Assembly: GCF_016772475.1 (NCBI RefSeq)
Contig: NZ_CP068595.1
Coordinates: 5,208,001 to 5,272,000, forward strand
Reading direction: 5' to 3'
Length of the DNA: 64,000 bases
Origin: Paenibacillus sonchi
GTDB taxonomy: Bacteria; Bacillota; Bacilli; Paenibacillales; Paenibacillaceae
Position numbers and translations under genes: made by a program. How positions within the stretch are numbered: position 1 is the first letter of the stretch; every line of letters begins with the position of its first letter. Shown here in pieces: positions 53,465 through 63,652 of this stretch. The notes beneath the pieces were generated by a model, which had not been told where the DNA came from, did not search any database, and was given only the letters and a program-made list of their open reading frames with translations.

Positions 53465-54437
53465 TGCAATGGGCGGGGACAACGCTCCTGAATGCAATGT
53501 AGAGGGTGCTTTGTCCGCAGCTGCAGAGTGGAGTGATACGCAGATAGTGCTCGTAGGGGATGAAGCCAGACTGGAGCCGCTGCTGATAAATAAACCGGCC
53601 AACGTGACCGTTCGTCACGCGGGGGATGTCATCGGTTCGGATGAAGAGCCGGTAAATGCGGTCCGCCGCAAAAAGGATTCGTCGATGGTGGTTGCCGGGC
53701 GCATGGTACGCGAAGGTGAAGCGGATGCCATGATTTCGTCCGGGAACACCGGAGCCCTAATGACTACGGGGCTGCTGGTCGTGGGGAGAATGCAGGGGAT
53801 CGAACGCCCTGCCCTTGCCCCCATGATCCCAACGCTGGATGAGGTGGGTGTCCTGGCGCTGGATCTGGGCGCGAACATGGACGCCAAGCCGCAGCACCTG
53901 GTGCAATATGCGCTGATGGGCAGCATCTACCGCAGCCAGGTTCATGGCATTGCGAAGCCGCGCGTGGGTCTGCTGAATGTGGGCACTGAGCCGGGCAAAG
54001 GCAATGAGCTGACCAAGGAAACTTACCCGCTGCTTGAAGCGCTGCAGGGCATTCATTTTGTCGGCAATGTGGAAGCGCGCGATGTCCTCACGGGCGGGTG
54101 CGATGTGCTTGTCTGCGACGGTTTTGCCGGGAATATACTATTGAAGACGCTGGAAGGTACAGCGGGTGCGATGTTCTCTTTGCTCAAGGAACAATTCAGC
54201 AAGTCGCTCAAGACGAAGCTGGGTGCGGCTATCCTCATGCCGGAGCTTAGAGGCCTCAAGGGTAAAATGGATTACAAGGAGCATGGCGGTGCTCCGTTGC
54301 TAGGCCTGAGCGGGCTGGTAGTGAAAGGGCATGGCTCTTCTGACGGCAATGCGGTGAAGAATGCGGTCAGACAGGCCCGGATTGCCTTGCAAGCGGATTT
54401 GGTAGCCAGCATATCGAAGGAAATCAGCGGGAAGTGA
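53448..54437 (+). CDS. plsX: Phosphate acyltransferase PlsX
   Basis: A GTG at 53448 (GAAGGGGG upstream) begins MLIAIDAMGGDNAPECNVEG, the PlsX signature, inside the end of fapR. The 329-residue enzyme converts acyl-ACP to acyl-phosphate, the first step of phosphatidic acid synthesis with PlsY. Other family regions are SDEEPVNAVRRKKDSSM, MISSGNTGALM and CDGFAGNILLKTLEGTAGA. It is soluble and may bind the membrane surface. fabH overlaps its stop codon. Confidence 0.97.
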   Translation: MLIAIDAMGGDNAPECNVEGALSAAAEWSDTQIVLVGDEARLEPLLINKPANVTVRHAGDVIGSDEEPVNAVRRKKDSSMVVAGRMVREGEADAMISSGNTGALMTTGLLVVGRMQGIERPALAPMIPTLDEVGVLALDLGANMDAKPQHLVQYALMGSIYRSQVHGIAKPRVGLLNVGTEPGKGNELTKETYPLLEALQGIHFVGNVEARDVLTGGCDVLVCDGFAGNILLKTLEGTAGAMFSLLKEQFSKSLKTKLGAAILMPELRGLKGKMDYKEHGGAPLLGLSGLVVKGHGSSDGNAVKNAVRQARIALQADLVASISKEISGK

Positions 54438-55438
54438 GTGAAGACATGAAACAACAATTGCGGCCGGTAGGAATTATCGGAACAGGAAAATATGTGCCTG
54501 AACAAATATTAACCAACAGCGATCTGGAGAAAATGGTCGAAACCAATGATGAATGGATTGTCAGCCGGACAGGCATCCGGGAACGGCATATTGCCGCCCC
54601 GCATGAAGCCACCTCTGATCTGGCTTATGAAGCCGCGCTCAAGGCGCTGGATTCAGCAGGCATGAAGGCTGAAGATTTGGAGCTTATTATTGTAGCGACT
54701 GTTACACCGGATAGCACTGTCCCATCAACAGCGTGCATTCTGCAGGACAAGCTGGGAGCAAAAGGCGCAGCGGCATTTGACTTGTCGGCAGCCTGCTCCG
54801 GGTTCGTATACAGTCTGGCGACGGCAACCGGCTTTATCCAGAACGGTATGTACAACAATGCTCTGGTTATCGGAGCGGACACCTTGTCGCGCATTACGGA
54901 TTATACTGACCGCAACACCTGCGTATTGTTCGGTGATGGCGCCGGTGCCGTTATTATCGGCGAGGTTCCTGAAGGAAGAGGCTTTCAGTCCTTCGATCTC
55001 GGCGCGGAAGGCTCTGGCGGCAGTCTGCTGAATATAGAAGCAGGCGGCTCACGTCTGCCGGCCTCCCATCAGACCATTGAAGATAAGAAGCATTTCCTCT
55101 ATATGAACGGCCGTGAGGTTTTCAAATTCGCGGTCCGGGTTATGGGCACGGCTACAGAGCGCGTTCTTACCAAAGCGGGACTCGGCAAAGAGAACATTGA
55201 TCTGTTCGTTCCGCATCAGGCGAACGTCCGCATCATTCAATCCGCGATGCAGCGTCTGGATTTGCCGCCTGAGAAATGCGTAATCAATGTTGACAAATAC
55301 GCAAACACATCTGCGGCGTCGATTCCGCTTGCGCTGGTTGAAGCTGCGGAAGAAGGCCGGATCAAGGAAGGCGACACCTTGCTGATGGTCGGTTTTGGCG
55401 GCGGACTTACTTGGGGGGCTTCTGTCCTGATCTGGTAG
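54434..55438 (+). CDS. fabH: 3-Oxoacyl-ACP synthase III
   Basis: Starts at GTG 54434 (overlapping the plsX stop in GTGA); ATG 54446 is an alternative. The 334-residue KAS III condenses acetyl- or branched acyl-CoA with malonyl-ACP to start fatty acid chains. The catalytic Cys121 is in LSAACSGFVY, with His in VPHQANVRII and Asn in YANTSAAS. DEWIVSRTGIRERH is the characteristic N-terminal motif. In Paenibacillus branched-chain CoA primers are expected. A 93-base gap separates it from fabD. Confidence 0.96.
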   Translation: MSEDMKQQLRPVGIIGTGKYVPEQILTNSDLEKMVETNDEWIVSRTGIRERHIAAPHEATSDLAYEAALKALDSAGMKAEDLELIIVATVTPDSTVPSTACILQDKLGAKGAAAFDLSAACSGFVYSLATATGFIQNGMYNNALVIGADTLSRITDYTDRNTCVLFGDGAGAVIIGEVPEGRGFQSFDLGAEGSGGSLLNIEAGGSRLPASHQTIEDKKHFLYMNGREVFKFAVRVMGTATERVLTKAGLGKENIDLFVPHQANVRIIQSAMQRLDLPPEKCVINVDKYANTSAASIPLALVEAAEEGRIKEGDTLLMVGFGGGLTWGASVLIW

Positions 55439-55531
55439 TCAGCAGAACCTATATATTATAGAAGGAAGTGGCTTCAGGACAGCCGAATCAGGCTGACGTC
55501 CCAGCCGTTCAACGAGAAGGAGTTCAGACAT

Positions 55532-56455
55532 ATGGGTAAAATTGCATTTGTTTTTCCCGGCCAGGGTGCACAGGCAGTGGGTATGGGTAAGGATGTGTAT
55601 GATGCTCTTCCGCACAGCCGTGCGGTATTCGAAAAGGGTGATGAAGTGCTTGGTTTTCCGCTTAGCCGCCTTATTTTCGAGGGGCCGGACAGTGAACTGA
55701 AGCAGACATTGAATACACAGCCCGCGCTTGTAACAACCAGTGCGGCTTACCTTGAGGCCATTCGTCAACACGGCGTGAATCCTGATTATGTTGCGGGACA
55801 CAGCCTCGGGGAATACAGCGCGCTGGTAGCAGCCGGAGCTTTGGCTTATGAAGATGCAGTGAACCTGGTGCGCCTGCGCGGACGCTTTATGGAAGAAGCG
55901 GTTCCCGGCGGACAAGGGGCGATGGCGGCAGTGCTTGGCGCAGAGCGTGAAGCCCTGGCTGAGCTGTGCCGTTCCATATCGGAAGCCGGCAACGCTGTAG
56001 AACTTGCCAACGTCAACTGCCCCGGGCAAATTGTAATTTCCGGTTCCAAAGCAGGTGTTGAAGAAGCTGCTCAGCGCATCAAGGAAATTGGCGGCAAACG
56101 GGCCATTCCGCTTGAAGTAAGCGGCCCCTTTCATTCTTCCTTAATGAAGGAAGCTGCTGAACGCCTGGCTGCCGAATTGGGGAAAGTAACCATCAACACG
56201 CCTTCGGTGCCGGTAGTTGTTAATGTGAACGCAACAGCAGTCACTGACCCCGGTGAAATCCGGGAACTTTTGATGCAGCAGGTATTTTCTCCTGTATTGT
56301 GGCAGGATAGTGTAGAGTGGCTGATTGCCGCCGGAGTGGACACCTTTGTGGAGATTGGACCCGGCAGTGTGCTGGCAGGATTGATCCGTAAGATTGACAA
56401 GACCGTCAAGGTTGTCAATATCAACAGTCTTGAAAGTGCTGCGGCTGGCTGGTAA
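55532..56455 (+). CDS. fabD: Malonyl-CoA:ACP transacylase
   Basis: The 307-residue enzyme loads malonyl groups onto ACP. The nucleophile Ser91 lies in AGHSLGEYSA, with the N-terminal FVFPGQGAQAVGMG loop and VSGPFHSSLM (conserved His) further on. GAGAAGGAG precedes the ATG. It works with acpP, fabG and fabF of this cluster. Confidence 0.97.
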   Translation: MGKIAFVFPGQGAQAVGMGKDVYDALPHSRAVFEKGDEVLGFPLSRLIFEGPDSELKQTLNTQPALVTTSAAYLEAIRQHGVNPDYVAGHSLGEYSALVAAGALAYEDAVNLVRLRGRFMEEAVPGGQGAMAAVLGAEREALAELCRSISEAGNAVELANVNCPGQIVISGSKAGVEEAAQRIKEIGGKRAIPLEVSGPFHSSLMKEAAERLAAELGKVTINTPSVPVVVNVNATAVTDPGEIRELLMQQVFSPVLWQDSVEWLIAAGVDTFVEIGPGSVLAGLIRKIDKTVKVVNINSLESAAAGW

Positions 56456-56501
56456 GCCCGGTGTAATCAAGCGATGTGGAATGGATGAAAGGGGATAAGC
56501 G

Positions 56502-57251
56502 ATGTTCTCAGCATTAAAAGGCCAGACCGCTCTCGTCACAGGCGGGTCCCGCGGCATCGGCCGCAGTATTGCGCTTCAGCTTGCGGAGCATGGTGTGAAA
56601 GTAGCTGTGAATTATTCCGGTAACGAGGCAGCTGCTCAGGAGACCGTAGCCCGCATCATTGAGCTTGGCTCCGAGGGCATTGCCATCCGGGGCGATGTCG
56701 GCAACAGCCAGCAGGCGGAAAGTATGGTTAAAGAGGTTATTGATACCTGGGGGAAGATTGACATTCTGGTCAATAATGCCGGCATCACCCGTGATAATCT
56801 GATCATGCGCATGAAGGAAGAAGAGTTCGACCAGGTTATTGAAACGAACCTCAAAGGTGTGTTCAACTGTCTGAAATCAGCTACCCGCCCGATGATGAAG
56901 CAGCGTTATGGCCGGATTATCAACATTTCTTCGGTTATTGGCGTGATCGGGAATGCAGGGCAGTTGAACTATTCTGCTGCCAAAGCAGGCATCATTGGGA
57001 TGACCAAGTCGGCGGCGCGTGAGCTGTCTTCACGGGGAATCACGGTAAACTGCATTGCGCCAGGATTTATCGATACCGAAATGACGCATCAGCTGTCCGA
57101 TGAAGTCCGCAGTGAGTATGTGAAGGGGATTCCCCTTGCCAGACTCGGGCGGCCGGAGGATATTGCCATGACAGTTGTATTTCTGGCCTCGGAAGGGGCA
57201 GCCTACATGACAGGCCAGACGCTTCACGTGGATGGCGGAATGTACATGTAA
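56502..57251 (+). CDS. fabG: 3-Oxoacyl-ACP reductase
   Basis: A 249-residue short-chain dehydrogenase. The NADPH loop [12 protein letters not shown], the NNAG motif and the triad Ser144, Tyr157 and Lys161 (NISSVIG, YSAAK) are all present. It reduces beta-ketoacyl-ACP in each elongation cycle. AAAGGGGATAAGCG lies before the ATG. It lies 46 bases after fabD and 121 bases before acpP, with a TATAAT-like motif in that second gap. Confidence 0.96.
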   Translation: MFSALKGQTALVTGGSRGIGRSIALQLAEHGVKVAVNYSGNEAAAQETVARIIELGSEGIAIRGDVGNSQQAESMVKEVIDTWGKIDILVNNAGITRDNLIMRMKEEEFDQVIETNLKGVFNCLKSATRPMMKQRYGRIINISSVIGVIGNAGQLNYSAAKAGIIGMTKSAARELSSRGITVNCIAPGFIDTEMTHQLSDEVRSEYVKGIPLARLGRPEDIAMTVVFLASEGAAYMTGQTLHVDGGMYM

Positions 57252-57372
57252 GGCCGAAAAAGCTGTAAAGTCTTACAGTGGAAGAGAGTTGGGGCGGCCG
57301 GAAAGCGTTTTTTGAGCTCTATGGTATTTTGACTTCATATCTCGTATAATACCAAAAGAGGAGGTGAACCGG

Positions 57373-57606
57373 ATGTCCGATGTATTGGAGCGTGTAAAAC
57401 GCATTGTCATCGACCGCTTAGGTGCCGATGAAGCTGAGGTAACATTAGAAGCGTCTTTCAAAGATGATTTGGGTGCTGATTCTCTTGATGTAGTAGAATT
57501 GGTTATGGAATTGGAAGATGAATTCGATATGGAAATCTCTGATGAAGATGCAGAGAAGATTACGACCGTGGGTGAAGTTGTGAAGTACATACAATCTCAT
57601 ACCTAG
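57373..57606 (+). CDS. acpP: Acyl carrier protein
   Basis: A 77-residue acidic protein beginning [20 protein letters not shown], with the phosphopantetheine site Ser37 in [15 protein letters not shown]. It carries the growing acyl chain. GAGGTGA precedes the ATG. A TATAAT-like box (57342-57347) upstream may give it a separate promoter, as is common for acpP. A terminator follows the stop. Confidence 0.97.
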   Translation: MSDVLERVKRIVIDRLGADEAEVTLEASFKDDLGADSLDVVELVMELEDEFDMEISDEDAEKITTVGEVVKYIQSHT

Positions 57607-57616
57607 AGTCATATGA

Positions 57617-57655
57617 TTGAGAGTCCCGTTCCTACAGAGGGCGGGACTTCTCCTC
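57617..57655 (+). terminator. Terminator after acpP
   Basis: GAGAGTCCCG and CGGGACTTCTC form a strong stem, followed by CTCATTTT. It closes the fapR-acpP transcription unit. Confidence 0.85.
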
Positions 57656-57803
57656 ATTTTACAGAGCAATAGCAGCAACAAAGGATGCCACATGCACCTT
57701 TACGGGGAAAATAACTGAATCGCGCAAGGTTTGACCTTGCGGCGACCTAAGTTTATATAGTTTTCTTACAAGAAGATACAGCCTACAGATGGGGTGATTG
57801 CGT

Positions 57804-59042
57804 TTGAGTCATAGAGTAGTTGTTACAGGTATGGGCGTGATAACATCGCTGGGTACGGATTTGGATACGTTCTGGGATAATCTGATGAGCGGCAAGTCCG
57901 GAGTCTCAACGGTAGATACCTTTGATGTCAGTGAGTACACTACCAAAATTGCAGCATCAGTCAAAGACTTTGATCCTGAGGAGCGGTTTGGCCGCAAGGA
58001 AGCGCGGAAGATGGACCGTTTTGTCCAGTTTGCCGTGGCCGCCGGAGAAGATGCGCTGAAGGACAGCGGACTTGTGATCGGTGAAGGTATCGATGCGGAA
58101 CGGATCGGAGTATCCGTCGGTTCCGGTATTGGAGGACTGGGCACATGGGAAGACAACCATAATCTCCTTTTGGAGAAAGGCCCCAAACGTGTCAGCCCGT
58201 TCTTCATTCCCATGATGATTGCCAACATGGGCTCAGGGCAGCTGTCGATCAGTTTAGGTGCCAAAGGTCCGAACACAACAACAGTGACGGCCTGTGCAAC
58301 AGGAAGCCATTCGATTGGGGAGTCCTTCCGCCTGATCCAGCGCGGCGATGCGGATGCGATGATCTGTGGCGGTTCGGAGGCTACCATCCGTCCTACCGGA
58401 ATGGCCGGCTTTTGTGCCATGAGAGCGATGTCTACACACAACGAAGAGCCTGAGAAAGCCAGCCGTCCGTTTGACATAGACCGTGACGGATTCGTAATGG
58501 GCGAAGGTGCAGGGATTCTGATTCTTGAATCACTGGAGCATGCCGAGAAACGCGGTGCCAAGATTTATGCGGAAGTGATTGGCTACGGTCTCAGCGCAGA
58601 TGCCCATCATATGACAGAGCCGGACCCGGATGGTGCAGCACGCTGCATTAAGATGGCGATCCGCGATGCCGGAATTGCACCTGAAGAGATTGATTACATT
58701 AACGCACATGGAACTTCCACCCCTGTAGGCGACAAGTCAGAAACTTCTGCTGTTAAGAAGGCTCTGGGAGATCATGCCTACAAGGTAGCGATCAGTTCCA
58801 CCAAATCCATGACAGGCCACTTGCTTGGTGCTGCCGGAGGTGTGGAAGCCATCATATGCGGATTGTCTCTGCAAAAGGGCATGATCGCGCCAACCATTAA
58901 TTTGGACAATCCTGACCCGGAATGCGACTTGGACTATGTTCCGAATGTTCCGCGCAAAGCAGATCTTAACATCGTTATGTCGAATTCTTTTGGCTTCGGA
59001 GGACATAACGCTACGGTAATTCTCAAAAAATATAATCAGTAA
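57804..59042 (+). CDS. fabF: 3-Oxoacyl-ACP synthase II
   Basis: TTG at 57804 (GGGGTG upstream) gives a 412-residue KAS II beginning [17 protein letters not shown]. The catalytic Cys164 lies in [10 protein letters not shown], with His in [12 protein letters not shown] and [12 protein letters not shown]. It elongates acyl chains with malonyl-ACP and sets the fraction of longer chains. It lies after the acpP terminator and so has its own promoter, and it is followed by rnc, 13 bases away. Confidence 0.96.
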   Translation: MSHRVVVTGMGVITSLGTDLDTFWDNLMSGKSGVSTVDTFDVSEYTTKIAASVKDFDPEERFGRKEARKMDRFVQFAVAAGEDALKDSGLVIGEGIDAERIGVSVGSGIGGLGTWEDNHNLLLEKGPKRVSPFFIPMMIANMGSGQLSISLGAKGPNTTTVTACATGSHSIGESFRLIQRGDADAMICGGSEATIRPTGMAGFCAMRAMSTHNEEPEKASRPFDIDRDGFVMGEGAGILILESLEHAEKRGAKIYAEVIGYGLSADAHHMTEPDPDGAARCIKMAIRDAGIAPEEIDYINAHGTSTPVGDKSETSAVKKALGDHAYKVAISSTKSMTGHLLGAAGGVEAIICGLSLQKGMIAPTINLDNPDPECDLDYVPNVPRKADLNIVMSNSFGFGGHNATVILKKYNQ

Positions 59043-59055
59043 GGGAGACAGTGCG

Positions 59056-59760
59056 GTGAAAGGAGACCTGAAGCAGTTACAAAGCCAACTTCAAATCCAA
59101 TTTCACGATGCTGTACTTCTGAAGCAGGCCTTTACCCATGCCTCATATGTGAATGAACACCGGTTCAATCAGCATCAGGACAACGAGCGCCTGGAATTTC
59201 TGGGCGATGCGGTTCTGGAGCTGACGGTATCTGAATATTTGTACAATTTGCTTCCGGACAGACCTGAAGGTGAACTGACCAAGCTGCGCGCGGCAATCGT
59301 ATGCGAGCCATCCTTAGTCAGATTTGCCGAGAGTCTGGGCTTTGGGCGTTACGTACTGCTGGGTAAAGGGGAAGAACTTACGGGCGGCAGAACCCGCCCG
59401 GCCTTGCTGGCCGATGTGTTCGAATCCTTTGTGGGAGCGCTTTACCTGGACCAGGGGCTGGAAACGGCCCGGCGGTTTCTGGATAATCATGTATTCCCGC
59501 TGGTGGAGACGGACGGCAAGCTGCAAATGCAGATGAGCGATTTCAAGACGGAGCTTCAGGAGCTGATTCAGCATCACGGAATGGGTACGCTGGAATATCG
59601 GATTATTGAAGAACGCGGACCGGCACATGAACGGGAATTCGTCTCTGAGGTTTATATGGCGGGCCGGTCACTTGGCAGCGGCAGTGGACGTTCCAAGAAA
59701 GAAGCGGAGCAGCAGGCGGCAGCGGCAGCACTTTTGCGGCTGAAGGAAGATGGCGCTTAA
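59056..59760 (+). CDS. rnc: Ribonuclease III
   Basis: The GTG at 59056 (AAGGGAGAC upstream) gives 234 residues. The RNase III signature [14 protein letters not shown] (residues 43-56) holds the metal-binding Glu and Asp, and a second acidic site is in [14 protein letters not shown]. The last 70 residues are the double-strand RNA-binding domain ([30 protein letters not shown]). It processes rRNA precursors and other RNA. It is the second gene of the fabF-rnc pair and ends at a strong terminator. Confidence 0.96.
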   Translation: MKGDLKQLQSQLQIQFHDAVLLKQAFTHASYVNEHRFNQHQDNERLEFLGDAVLELTVSEYLYNLLPDRPEGELTKLRAAIVCEPSLVRFAESLGFGRYVLLGKGEELTGGRTRPALLADVFESFVGALYLDQGLETARRFLDNHVFPLVETDGKLQMQMSDFKTELQELIQHHGMGTLEYRIIEERGPAHEREFVSEVYMAGRSLGSGSGRSKKEAEQQAAAAALLRLKEDGA

Positions 59761-59802
59761 GTGCCGGCTGCAGGTTTAGGGTTTATTTTTAGTCTCGCGG
59801 AG

Positions 59803-59866
59803 GAGAGCAGCAATGGTCTGAAAGCCGGCGTACAAGCGGAGCTCAGACTTTTGCTGCTCTTTTTCG
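59803..59866 (+). terminator. Terminator after rnc
   Basis: GAGAGCAGCAA and TGGTCTGA pair with TCAGACTTTTGCTGCTC, a long imperfect stem, followed by TTTTTC. It separates fabF-rnc from smc. Confidence 0.8.
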
Positions 59867-59883
59867 GAATACAGACTGGATTT

Positions 59884-59956
59884 TTGTAACGATACCATCC
59901 TTAAAAAGGACGGCGAAGCCGTTTCCGCTTGTGGCAAACAGGAGCTGAAGTCCGCC
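59884..59956 (+). repeat. Shared structured element, copy B (upstream of smc)
   Basis: Aligns with the element before fapR (52786-52858) over about 73 bases. Here it can form TCCTT/AAGGA and a near-perfect ACGGC-GAA-GCCGT hairpin. It sits between the rnc terminator and a TATAAT box (60003-60008) for smc, 76 bases before the gene. Confidence 0.5.
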
Positions 59957-60031
59957 AGGGGTCCGGTGGTTTAGGGCTATTTTAGGCGGTGAACCGCTAT
60001 GGTATAATGGGGCAGAGGTGAATAAGAGGGT

Positions 60032-63000
60032 ATGTTTTTGAAACGGATTGAATTAGCTGGCTTTAAATCATTTGCCGACAAAACGGAAATGGAATTCGTG
60101 CGCGGAATTACAGCCGTAGTGGGTCCGAACGGCAGCGGCAAAAGCAATATTTCCGACGGTATCCGCTGGGTTCTGGGCGAACAAAGCGCCAAATCGCTGC
60201 GCGGCGGCAAGATGGAGGATATTATTTTTGCCGGGAGCGATGCGCGCAAGGCTGTGAACTACGGGGAAGTGTCGCTTACGCTGGATAACGAGGATCATGC
60301 GCTGCCTCTGGATTTCAGCGAGGTGACGGTAACCCGCCGTGTGCATCGCAGCGGAGAGAGCGAATACTTAATCAATAAGCAGGCTTGCCGTCTGAAGGAT
60401 ATCACTGAGCTGTTCATGGATACCGGCATCGGGCGCGAGGCTTATTCGATTATTGGACAAGGCCGGATTGAAGAAATACTCAGTACCCGTTCCGAGGACC
60501 GGCGCGGCATATTTGAAGAAGCCTCAGGGATTGTTAAATATAAATCACGCAAAAGAGATGCGGCACGCAAGCTCGATGAAACCGAGCAGAATCTGCTGCG
60601 CATTCATGACCTGATCAGTGAGCTGGAGGATCAGGTGGGACCGCTGAAGGAGCAGTCCGAGAAGGCGATCCGTTACAAGGAACTGCGCGAGCAGCTCAAG
60701 CAGCTGGAGATCTCTGTGTATGTCCACCAGATCGAAGGCATACATACCGCGTGGAAGGAAGGCAATGACCGTCTGGAAGTGCTGCGCGACGAGCAGCTTG
60801 AGCTGTCCACAATCGTTTCGGCCCATGATGCCAAGCTTGAAAGCGGACGCGCCGAGCTGCGCGCATTGGAAGAAGAAGTAGAGAAGCTGCAGGAGCAGCT
60901 GCTGCGTTATAGTGAAGCTAATGAGAAAAGCGAAGGCTACGGTGAGCTGCTGAAGGAACGCAGACGCAATCTGGAGAGCAACCGGGAGCAGCTGCTGGCT
61001 ACGCTTGGATCGGTGGGAGAACGTTCCGAGGGCAGACAGCGTGAGCTTGCCGAACTGGAGCATAAGCTGCAGCAAACCCGGCTGGCTCTTGAAGAGCTGC
61101 GAACACAGATTGCGGATGAGGAGTCCAGGCTGGAAGGCGTAGCCGGAGGCATTAACCAGAGCAAGGAAGAGCAGCTGAAGAGTTCGCTGCTTGAGCTGAT
61201 GAATCTGATGGCCCAGGCCCGGAATGAAATCCGTTATGCGGACCAGCAGAAAGAAAGTCTGGAGCGCAGAATGAGCCGCAGCCAGGAAGAGAGCGGGAAA
61301 TGGACCGCGAGGCTGAAGGAATTGACCTCTGCCCAAAACGGTCTGAAGGATAAAATTTCCAGCCTGGGCAAAGAAATCAGTTCGCTCCGCAATGCATACA
61401 TCACGGAGAGCGAGCAAACCAGCAAACGGCAGAAGCTGCTGGAGGAGACACAGAGCGGACTCCGCAAATGGGAGCAGAAGCGTGAAGCCCAGGTTTCCCG
61501 GCATGAGACGATGAAGGAAATGCAGGATGATTTTGACGGATTTATGCTCGGAGTCAAAGAGGTGCTGAAGGGTGCGCGCAAAGGTCAGCTAAGTGGCGTA
61601 CACGGTGCTGTCGCTGAGCTGATCTCCGTTCCGGAGAAGCTGGAAATGGCTGTCGAGACTGCACTTGGCGCTTCGCTCCAGCATGTGGTAATGGATAACG
61701 AGGCGGTGTCCCGGCAAGCGATTAGCTTTCTGAAACAGCGTCAGCTGGGACGTGCAACCTTTCTGCCGCTCGATGTCATCCGTGCCCGGCAGATCGGCGG
61801 AAGCGACCGCAGTATGGTGGAAGGTGCGGACGGATTTGTCGGAATCGGATCTGAGCTGGTGGGTTTCGAAGACAAATATGCAAGTATAGTCGGCAGTCTC
61901 CTGGGAAATGTGGTTATCGCAGAGAGCCTGGAACAGGCGAACCGCATTGCTGCCAAGTGCCAGTACCGGTATAGAGTGGTGACATTGGAGGGTGACGTTG
62001 TCAATGCGGGCGGTTCCATGACCGGGGGAAGCCAGCATAAGAAGAACAACAGCCTGTTAAGCCGCAAACGTCAGCTGGACCAGTTGTTCAGCGAGATTGA
62101 GGAGAGCGAGCGGCAGATCGCGAAGCTGAAGCAGGGCATCAGCCGGCTGCGGGAGGAGCAGGAGAATGCTTCACGGAAGCTGGAGGAACTGCGCCATAAC
62201 GGTGATGAGAAGCGTCTGGAGGAGCAGCGTGTCTCCGGTGATCTGAAGCAGCTGGAGCAAGAGCTTCGCCATGTGCAGGAGCAGGTCGACGGAGCCGGTG
62301 CCGAGCGCAGCGGGTTCGAGAGCGAGGTCCGGGCGCTGGAGGAGAGCCGCAAGCAGGCGGCTGCTGAGCTTGAACGGCTGGAGAAGGAAGAGAAAGAAGC
62401 CCATGAGGCGATCCGGAGTGCTGAATCTGCGCGCAAGGCGAATGAGTCGGCTAAGGAAGAGCTGCAGAGCAAGCTGACCGGGATGAAGGTCACAGAGGGC
62501 AAGCTGGACCAGGAGATTTTCTCTCTGGAAGAGCAGGTGCGGCGCATGAGACAGGATGCGGGTTCGCAGGATAAAGAGCTGCGCCAGAGCCGCAGTCTGC
62601 TGATCACGATAGAGAAGGATCTGGAAGAAAACACGAAGGAAGCTGTGAAGCAGAAAGAAGACCTGAACAGCTATCGTCTGAAAAAAGAAGAGACAGCGGC
62701 AAAGCTGGACCTGGCCCGTGCCGACCGTGCGGCGTTGACACGCAAGCTGGAACTGGCCGAAGGCGAAACCAAGGATCAGCGCCAGGCGCTCAAATCCGTT
62801 GACGACAAGCTGCGCTCCACAGAAGTAGCCGTAGGGCGGCTCGATGTGGAGCTGGACAATATTCTGCGCAAGCTGAGCGACGACTATGAGCTCAGCTATG
62901 AGCTGGCGAAGCAGCGTTATGCGGTGCCTGAGGATGTGCCTGCCGCCCAGATGGAGGTGCAGCGTCTCAAACGCAGCATTTCTTCACTGGGTGAGGTGAA

Positions 63001-63601
63001 TCTGGGAGCGATTGAGGAGTATCAGCGCGTGCATGAGCGGTTTACTTTCCTGAGCGGCCAGAAGGATGACCTGGTGGAAGCTAAAACCACGCTGTACCAC
63101 GTTATCCGTGAGATGGAAGAGGAAATGTCCAAACGGTTTAAGATAACCTTTGACGCCATCCGCCGTGAATTCGGCACCGTATTCACCAAGCTGTTCGGCG
63201 GCGGACGGGCCGATCTGATGCTGCTGGACCCTGAGCATATGCTGGACACAGGGATTGATATTGTCGCCCAGCCTCCCGGCAAAAAACTGCAAAATCTGCA
63301 GCTTCTATCCGGTGGAGAGCGGGCACTTACAGCCATGGCGCTGCTGTTCGCCATCCTGCAGGTCAAGCCGGTGCCGTTCTGCGTACTGGATGAGGTCGAA
63401 GCTGCCCTCGATGAAGCCAATGTGGTGCGCTTTGCCCAGTATCTGCGCGAATTCTCGGAGCAGACACAGTTTATTGTTGTCACCCACCGCAAGGGAACCA
63501 TGGAAGAAGCGGATGTGCTCTATGGTGTTACGATGGAAGAAGGCGGCGTATCCAAGCTGGTGTCGGTTAAACTGGAGGATGAGGAAGCGGAGATTGCTTA
63601 G
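60032..63601 (+). CDS. smc: Chromosome partition protein SMC
   Basis: A 1189-residue ATPase. N-terminal Walker A is GPNGSGKSN (residues 31-39), long coiled coils run about 170-500 and 680-1020, and the hinge lies at about 515-670 (SGVHGAVAELI, GSMTGGSQHKKN). The C-terminal ATP-binding half has the signature LSGGERALTAMALLFA and Walker B CVLDEVEAALDEANV. SMC loads onto DNA with ScpA/ScpB and compacts and segregates the chromosome. Start ATG at 60032 with AGAGGGT upstream. ftsY follows 51 bases later, the order found in B. subtilis. Confidence 0.97.
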   Translation: MFLKRIELAGFKSFADKTEMEFVRGITAVVGPNGSGKSNISDGIRWVLGEQSAKSLRGGKMEDIIFAGSDARKAVNYGEVSLTLDNEDHALPLDFSEVTVTRRVHRSGESEYLINKQACRLKDITELFMDTGIGREAYSIIGQGRIEEILSTRSEDRRGIFEEASGIVKYKSRKRDAARKLDETEQNLLRIHDLISELEDQVGPLKEQSEKAIRYKELREQLKQLEISVYVHQIEGIHTAWKEGNDRLEVLRDEQLELSTIVSAHDAKLESGRAELRALEEEVEKLQEQLLRYSEANEKSEGYGELLKERRRNLESNREQLLATLGSVGERSEGRQRELAELEHKLQQTRLALEELRTQIADEESRLEGVAGGINQSKEEQLKSSLLELMNLMAQARNEIRYADQQKESLERRMSRSQEESGKWTARLKELTSAQNGLKDKISSLGKEISSLRNAYITESEQTSKRQKLLEETQSGLRKWEQKREAQVSRHETMKEMQDDFDGFMLGVKEVLKGARKGQLSGVHGAVAELISVPEKLEMAVETALGASLQHVVMDNEAVSRQAISFLKQRQLGRATFLPLDVIRARQIGGSDRSMVEGADGFVGIGSELVGFEDKYASIVGSLLGNVVIAESLEQANRIAAKCQYRYRVVTLEGDVVNAGGSMTGGSQHKKNNSLLSRKRQLDQLFSEIEESERQIAKLKQGISRLREEQENASRKLEELRHNGDEKRLEEQRVSGDLKQLEQELRHVQEQVDGAGAERSGFESEVRALEESRKQAAAELERLEKEEKEAHEAIRSAESARKANESAKEELQSKLTGMKVTEGKLDQEIFSLEEQVRRMRQDAGSQDKELRQSRSLLITIEKDLEENTKEAVKQKEDLNSYRLKKEETAAKLDLARADRAALTRKLELAEGETKDQRQALKSVDDKLRSTEVAVGRLDVELDNILRKLSDDYELSYELAKQRYAVPEDVPAAQMEVQRLKRSISSLGEVNLGAIEEYQRVHERFTFLSGQKDDLVEAKTTLYHVIREMEEEMSKRFKITFDAIRREFGTVFTKLFGGGRADLMLLDPEHMLDTGIDIVAQPPGKKLQNLQLLSGGERALTAMALLFAILQVKPVPFCVLDEVEAALDEANVVRFAQYLREFSEQTQFIVVTHRKGTMEEADVLYGVTMEEGGVSKLVSVKLEDEEAEIA

Positions 63602-63652
63602 TCCAATGGCTTCGAAGCTGGTTATGCCCACAAAACTTTTAGGAGGAACACT

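Noticed and set aside
60545..61504. 319-codon antisense ORF inside smc
   Set aside because: Leu/Gln-rich shadow of the SMC coiled coil in the opposite strand; no start signal or domain.
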